Positions 57,917 to 64,000 of a DNA stretch of 64,000 bases are shown here, one piece after another (position 1 is the first letter of the stretch; each line of letters begins with the position of its first letter). The stretch comes from Palaemon carinicauda. Lineage: Eukaryota; Arthropoda; Malacostraca; Decapoda; Palaemonidae. The DNA lies in contig NC_090730.1 in NCBI RefSeq assembly GCF_036898095.1, positions 164,196,709 to 164,260,708 of the forward strand, in the 5' to 3' direction. The notes beneath the pieces were generated by a model. It was not told where the DNA came from. It saw only the letters and a program-made list of their open reading frames with translations, and searched no databases. A program made the translations under genes and the position numbers.

Positions 57917-58453
57917 ATTACTTTAGTAATTGACTCTGGAGGACTATGAAGCGTGAAGTAGATGATGATGAATGGTGAAGTATTGAATTAAAAGCTCAAG
58001 ATAGAGACGACTGGAGAAATCTAACCGAGGCCCTTTGCGTCAATAGGCGTGGGAGGAGATGATGATAATGATGATGATGAAGTTCTCTTGGCTGGAAAGT
58101 GAAGTAATTCTACCTGTATCGATTGAAATATGATTATGAAGAAGAAAACTCCGGAGAGAATTAGTGAAAGTGGAAGATAAACCTGCCAAAAGGGTTAAAA
58201 AGAAATAGAAAGTAGGGGTTTAGCATTTGTGCAGAGGAAAGAGGCCAAGATGGGACAAGACACAAGAGCCATAAAATAAGCGAGAAAAGCTGAAGAAAAT
58301 AAAACAAATAACAAATGCCTTGGCATTTTCGTGTGTGGGTGTGATGTTATGGAGATATTATGATAGTCGATTTGTTAACACAATTAAAACATGTTATGGT
58401 CTTTAAGAGAAAAGGGCGAATGAGCAGCGTGTTTACGAATAGTAATGAAAATT

Positions 58454-58566
58454 TTTGGGCTCAGGCCATGTAGTCCTGATGGAAGGTTCCTATAAGTAGC
58501 TTCCTAATAGGAACCTTCCATCAGGACGACATGGCTATCTCACCCAAAAATAGATTTTGAGCGAAG
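58454..58566 (+). mobile_element. Mini-DIRS: only the two termini of family C
   Basis: tttttgggctcaggccatgt (right terminus of C, inverted) leads into tgatggaaggttcctat, a 20-base centre, then ataggaaccttccatcagga and cgacatggctatctcaccca (left terminus, inverted) and aaaaatagattttgagcgaa. All internal sequence of the 8.8-kb element is missing. It forms a long hairpin. It is oriented opposite to C. Confidence 0.85.
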
Positions 58567-58678
58567 ACAGAGTGCGCTTGAGTCTAGGGAAACTGAATGG
58601 TGTAGAGTTATGAAGGGTAGTATTTTTAATATCTGGAAGCCTCTGATGACGGTGACAGAGTAAAAATATGGTGGTAAG

Positions 58679-58955
58679 GAGAAAAATAACGACCTTCCAC
58701 TTGATGTCAAGAATAGCAAAAATGTGGCAGCTTTTAAGAAAAACCTGAAGACTTATCTCTTTGGAAAGTGTTATAATAGTGATCTGAAAACTATTAAGCC
58801 TGAATACAAATGCTAGCGAATAACTGAAAAGATACAGAGCAAAATATAAACTGGAAAGAAATTATTTTCACACATCAAGGCCCGGCTGAACAGACTGTTA
58901 GTGTCTGATGGAGGGCGAGAAATAAACCCCTAAAAGTAAAAGTAAAAGTAAGTTT
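58679..58955 (+). mobile_element. LINE 3' end with (TAAAAG)n tail
   Basis: The frame 58679-58816 reads NNDLPLDVKNSKNVAAFKKN then LKTYLFGKC...PEYKC and stop, a typical C-terminal end of a non-LTR RT (LP..v....s...FK..Lk.yLf). It is followed by a 110-bp 3' UTR and a taaaagtaaaagtaaaag tail at 58930-58951. It is a short 5'-truncated copy. No target duplication was identified. Confidence 0.8.
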
Positions 58956-61900
58956 GACCTGTGATAGCTGGCTTTAGAAAACACGCAGCACCAGGTCCAG
59001 CCTGAAGAAGGGTGGGGGCCCAATTGCAAACAATTTTTATGAATCCTAGCTAAGGTCTGTAGAATCACATAAATATAAATGAAGGCTGTTATAGATAAAT
59101 AAGAACTGGGTTTATTTGTTTGAACTATGTCGAACAATGACCACGGTCATCTGAAACAGATAAAATGATGTTAGTCTTGATAGTAAGATAGGGTTTATAG
59201 TGAAGATTTTATAAAGAATAATAACCCTCTTTGTTCCCAAAGTATCCAGTACCGTGTAATGTATAAACAATAAAGGTAATGAAGAATGGTATAACCATGT
59301 GACAAATGTGCAGTTATATAATAAATATGTGGATAACAACTCTGGGAATTTCATTAAATTTGCTTGTTTAGCAGCATACAAGTCATATATAGTAAACACT
59401 ATAATCCACAGACAGTTGCTTTCAAACCTACCTCCACCGAAGTAATATAACCTCTGAAATCCTCATTAAAACTCATCTCATCCCCTCACCCTGCATTTTT
59501 CCATAACTTTTTCTATTACTAAAATATACGGCAGGGACCCTGGGGAGTAAAGGGTTGGACAACCCCACCTGCAACATTTCTCTCCATTTCAAAGGCCTTA
59601 CAATCTTTCAAACTACCACTATCTGTGACAAGATGACCCCCTTCCACTAGCACCATCATCCCTCCTCTGTTCACATGTGTCTCTACAACTAAAAACCTTT
59701 CAAATTTCCTTCTGTTTCAACAACCAACCTCTAAATTCTACAGATCACCTACGGGCCGAACAAGGGAAAGGCTACAATACAACAGACAAACAAACACTAT
59801 AATGTCCACTTGTGAGCATTAAGCACTTAAAAAGAATAGTTCGTATTATAGTCAGCATGCCAGGCTGGTGGATGGATGAAACGGCGAGGACGTTTAGGTG
59901 AGTCAGTGGGTGCAGAGTCTATACGAGAGCAAGGTCCTATGAACTGGGGTGGCAAAGATGGGAGCCCATCGTGTAAGTGAATGCTGTGATTCCAGGTATT
60001 GGTAGTGGTGGTGTGGCATCCGCAAAGCCCCATCGGTGATGTGTAGTGTGGATAACCCTTCAAACTGAATAGAAGGGGGTGAGTACAGTTGCCTGGGAGT
60101 CTAGCTGGTCCAGGGTTCAGGGTAAGTTTCCTCACTTTAGGTGTTGAAGTAAGTGGGTGAGGGTTGGGTCACAGTGTCATGCTGGGGAAGAGGCTTCAAG
60201 CATGGACTGATGCTCATAACTAATGCTTGTGGTCTGTGGTTGGCTGGGCGTAAACTGTTGAAGCCTCATGTCATTTCCAATGATCATTTTGCTTGGTAGT
60301 ACATGGGCAGTGATGTAGGCTACATCTGCAAGACTTTTCTGTTACATACTTGACTCATTAACTTTATCCACCCATTGGCAGAACTGGCGAACTTCAAACA
60401 CCAAATCAGTTTTGTCTCATTTGAGCAGGTGAGCACTGGTCTGGCTTTAAATATGTAAATGGGCTCCAACTGCAAGTGGTGGTAGGTGCTTAGTGAATCC
60501 TAAAAAACTTCCTCAATATGCTATTTTTTGCCATTTAGAAGAAATAGGCAGCACGTGTTTTTCAAAAGTAAATTTACAATCACGACTCACACATATTATT
60601 TCAAATGAGTTGTACATAATTAAATAGATATTGTCAAAACAAAGATTTCGAAGTTAAGGATCCACTGTCCTTGACCTACTTACAATCATACTTTGAGTTT
60701 TGTTAGGGTTCAACTTGATCCCACATAATTTGTACTATTTACTGCTTTTAGCTAGATGGTTGCTGTGGAAAGTATGGTTATGGTTAATCGTAAAGTAAAT
60801 TTGACTTCATGATATACAATGACATATATCTATGTAATATTAACTGTCTTTACCTATAATAAGTACCATAATATTAACTAAACATAAACAAATATAAATC
60901 ATAACATACAAGCAGTAAAGACTAGAGTGAAACCTTGGTTGGTCAAGTCGTCCTATTTAACTTGCTAGTCCACGATACCTTCATAGAATATATCTTTTTA
61001 AGACATTTAATCATTCTTAAAATGTTTCGTGACTATCAGAGAGAAGCATTTAAATTCTAGAAGCTAGCACAGAAGACTTAAAACAAGCAAGGATTTGCTC
61101 TGCTCTTTACTATACACAGCTAGTGTTTTCTGCAATGATTTAAATCCTCTGCGGGTAGTACGGCTTGCAGCATCTCATACTGGTCCTCACCAACAATGTT
61201 CTGGAGGTAAGCCATAAAACAACGAGAAGACAATCGGGAGTGTAACATCTCTGTCTTAAATATTCTTACGGGGGAACATAATATAATGCCTTGTTGAGAT
61301 TACGAAGAACAAGTGTCGGAGCCCACTCTGAAGGCTGAGTTCACAGGATAAGCAAGACTACTTGAAGCTCTGAGTATGGACCCTTCAAATAAGGAAGATA
61401 GGTCTAATTCCTTATGCATAAACACCTGGGAGAGGGATGAACAGCATCCCTTTACTTCAGAGACACAAGATAGATTGTCTGGACAGCAATAGACTATGAA
61501 GTCCCCACTTTGTTGAGTATTGTTCCAACCTGAAACTACCAAGGGGTTGAAGATTTATGTACTGATCAGGATTTCCCGAACTCAATGCTGAGCTCAAGGC
61601 AATGAATGTTATATCTGAACCATTCCTTTGACTTTAATATTAGATATAGACTCCAAAATAATAGGTTGACCCTATACTAACTAATCTGGCGAACAAGTAC
61701 ACTAACTACAATTCTCATGATCGATGGTACTAGACTGAGGAAGTTCGTGAACAGTCCTAGCACATGGACACCCCAGGACTGTTCTGTGCATAAAAAGGTG
61801 ATGTGATTGATATTTGGAGTGGGAACTGGTAGTAATGTATTGCAGGATGATATGGGTACAAGGCCAAATTTTAAAGAGTTAGGTGAACAACAGTCCAGTC

Positions 61901-62756
61901 CTGGGAAGCATGAACATAATCTCCCATTTCCTCAATAATTCTGCTTACTGTGATTGTAGGCTGTTCTTTAATGGCATATATAAATTTGTTACCCTTTCAA
62001 ACTCATTAAGTGATATCAAGATTTAAAACTTTGACCAAGCAAAATAATTTAAGCATATTTCTTTGTGTCCCAAACCATATAATTTATCACGTCTCACAAG
62101 GCATAAAAATATTTTGAGGTCCTAGGTTGTTCCCATGATTTAAGTAAAAATTCTATTTACTCTTTCCTTTTATATAGTCTTTTTCATTATTTTTTTTCGA
62201 AAATTTCCCCCAATTCTGAGGAATGGAATGACACATGGTGGAAGTTAACCCCTCTCGTGAGTTTTTCCATATCAAATGCCACGTTTAATAGCAATAGTCA
62301 CATGAACTAGACATGCCTGTACACTCATGTCAATATTCACACCATAGATGTATTCCATTAATTTAATTTGGATCACAAGGCCCAGTTATAAGGACAGGGA
62401 GGCCATTCCAGACTAAAGTGCAATAGGGGAATATCATCACAGTTGCTCATAGAAGTAAAAATGGCTGGACAACAAGATGGAGGACAGGAAGAGACATTGG
62501 TGGTAAAGTCAAAGGATAAAATCCAGGAGCAGACAGGGTTTCAGCGTGACGTGCATTGGCAGGACTATCTTCCTGCAGAAAAATATTTACAGCAGCTGTA
62601 ACTATTTTGTGTAAAAGTAATTTTTGAGGGTTCCCATAAAAAATAACTTTTTGAAAAGCCTAAATCGGTATCAGTACGAACTTGTTCCCAATTAATAAGG
62701 TACAAGTGTAAGGTTTACTGCTTGATGAGGCTGGAATTTACAATAGTAGTAGGTTG
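58956..62756. other. Intergenic sequence, nothing recognised
   Basis: There are only short, unsupported frames. The minus-strand frame at 59827-60135 (102 codons, Pro/His/Thr-rich) has no recognised motif. No terminal repeats or RNA genes are seen. Confidence 0.5.
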
Positions 62757-63381
62757 GCCAGGGCACAAACCACCCGTTGAGATACTACCGCTAAAGAGTT
62801 ATGGGGTCCTTTAACTGGCCAGATAGTACTACAGTGGAGCCTTCTCTCTGGTTACGGTTCATTTTTCCATTTGCCTACACACACACCGAATAGTCTGGCA
62901 TATTCTTACATATTCTTCTCTGTCCTCATACACCTGATAACACTGAGTTTACCAAATAATTCTTCTTCACCTAAGGGGTTACTGGACTGTAATTGTTCAG
63001 TGGCCACTTTCCTCTTGGTAAGGGTAGAAGAGAGACTTTAGCTATGGTAAGCAGCTCTTCAAGGAGAAAGACACTCCAAAATCAAACCATTGTGCTCTAG
63101 TCTTGGGTAGTGCCTTAGCCTCTGTATCATGGCCTTCCACTGTCTTGGGTTAGAGTTCTCTTGCTTAAAGGTACACTCGGGCACTATTCTATCCTACTTC
63201 TCTTCCTCTTGTTTTGTTAAAGTTTTCATAGTTTATATAGGAGATACAGTATTTTTTTTAATGTTACTGTTCTTAAAGTATTTTATTTTTTCTTGTTTCC
63301 TTTCCTCACTGGGCTATTTTCCCTGTTGGAGCCCCTGGGCTTATAGCATTCTGCTTTTCAAACTAGGGTTGTAGCTTAGCA

Positions 63382-63432
<51 letters not shown>
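62757..63432 (+). mobile_element. Dispersed repeat with (AAT)n tail, copy 2
   Basis: ccacccgttgagatactacc through ctgggctattttccctgttg, then gttgtagcttagcaattaat and about 50 bases of AAT repeats. It is colinear with 41150-41797 with scattered substitutions and small indels. Confidence 0.85.
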
Positions 63433-63653
63433 CCCCACTCTAATTACATCACCATAAAAATTGACAGGATGCAAAGCTCCATTAAAGAACTATAAAAGCA
63501 AAAATGATATTTTTAATGATTATATTTTCTGATGGAAATTCCAAAATGAATTTCATCATGATACACAAACTACCCAAATTGAACAATAACCCAAAAATAA
63601 TCACAGACACAATACATCATATATGTTTGGAGGCTACGACCGCTGGTCTAGAG

Positions 63654-63974
63654 CAGTGGTTCCCAACCTGGGGGAAATTTCCCCCTGAGGGGAAATTTGA
63701 AGCTTCCAGGGGGGAAATAATTACACTACCTACTAACTGAAACAAGCGGAAAATTTCCACATAGTACGTGCGGTAATTTGTTGTTAGCCATTCAATTGTG
63801 ATATGATCATATCATTTCTCACTGACATGATATTCAAGGGGAGAATTGGAGTGTCATGCCCATTTCTAAGGCAGGCGAGTGGGCATGAGGGCTGGGCGGG
63901 GCATGAAGGGGGAAATCTGGATGGTTGAACTGGGTGCAGGGGGGAAATGACAGGAAATAGGTTGGGATCCACTG
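63654..63974. mobile_element. hAT-like MITE with 8-bp target duplication
   Basis: The terminal inverted repeats are cagtggttcccaacct and aggttgggatccactg, with one mismatch in 16. The flanking duplication gtctagag occurs at 63646-63653 and 63975-63982. The CAGxGGTTCCCAACC terminus and the 8-bp duplication are hAT hallmarks. The 321-bp interior is rich in gggggaaat motifs, with no transposase. Confidence 0.94.
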
Positions 63975-64000
63975 GTCTAGAGAGCCCCCGCCCGGAGCAA

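Noticed and set aside
57708..57917. Frame ending in Leu-Ser repeats
   Set aside because: It is produced by the TC microsatellite.

Overview
The window is eukaryotic, AT-rich and repeat-dense, with microsatellites, tandem arrays, DNA-transposon MITEs, LINE fragments and above all DIRS-type (tyrosine-recombinase) retrotransposons. The mix is most like an arthropod, probably a decapod crustacean; that placement is inference.

One host gene is recognised: RTRAF (C14orf166/hCLE family) on the minus strand. Five coding exons (52667-52607, 21961-21737, 21585-21469, 12583-12444, 7792-7589) join in frame with consensus GT..AG junctions to give a 248-residue protein, close to the 244 residues of the human protein. 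The gene spans 45 kb because its introns are full of transposons; its coding sequence is 747 bases.

Layout from left to right. 1-1925: 5' part of a DIRS element (minus strand) with an SR-rich gag. 2725-6652: degenerate DIRS element (plus strand). 7589-12583: RTRAF exons 5 and 4; the intron between them holds a 5'-truncated LINE with a 12-bp target duplication and a TTAA-flanked MITE beside the exon 4 donor. 12735-15240: truncated DIRS copy F. 15846-20909: DIRS copy B1. 21469-21961: RTRAF exons 3 and 2. 21981-28545: DIRS copy B2, about 20 bases from exon 2. 29552-38397: DIRS copy C, flanked by two foldback MITEs. 40410-41115: minisatellite. 41828-49646: DIRS copy D, the most complete gag plus RT, RNase H and recombinase set. 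51783-52505: 293-bp tandem repeat. 52607-52667: RTRAF exon 1. 52801-56515: satellite of 160-182 bp units interrupted by a 1.8-kb insert. 57421-63982: microsatellites, a 113-bp mini-DIRS, a LINE 3' end, a dispersed AAT-tailed repeat and a hAT-like MITE.

The most interesting signal is the biology of the DIRS elements. B1 and B2 share the same internal deletion of the reverse transcriptase and the same frameshift in the recombinase. Yet each has terminal inverted repeats that match each other better than those of the sister copy, and an internal complementary region that joins its own two ends. This points to a non-autonomous DIRS subfamily moved in trans. C shows the same paradox: terminal repeats identical by eye over about 335 bp, but a damaged RT catalytic motif and an altered recombinase motif. 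For the host gene, the B2 terminus supplies a near-perfect branch-point sequence at exon 2, and the facing termini of B1 and B2 form an inverted repeat around exons 2-3. All comparisons were made by eye.
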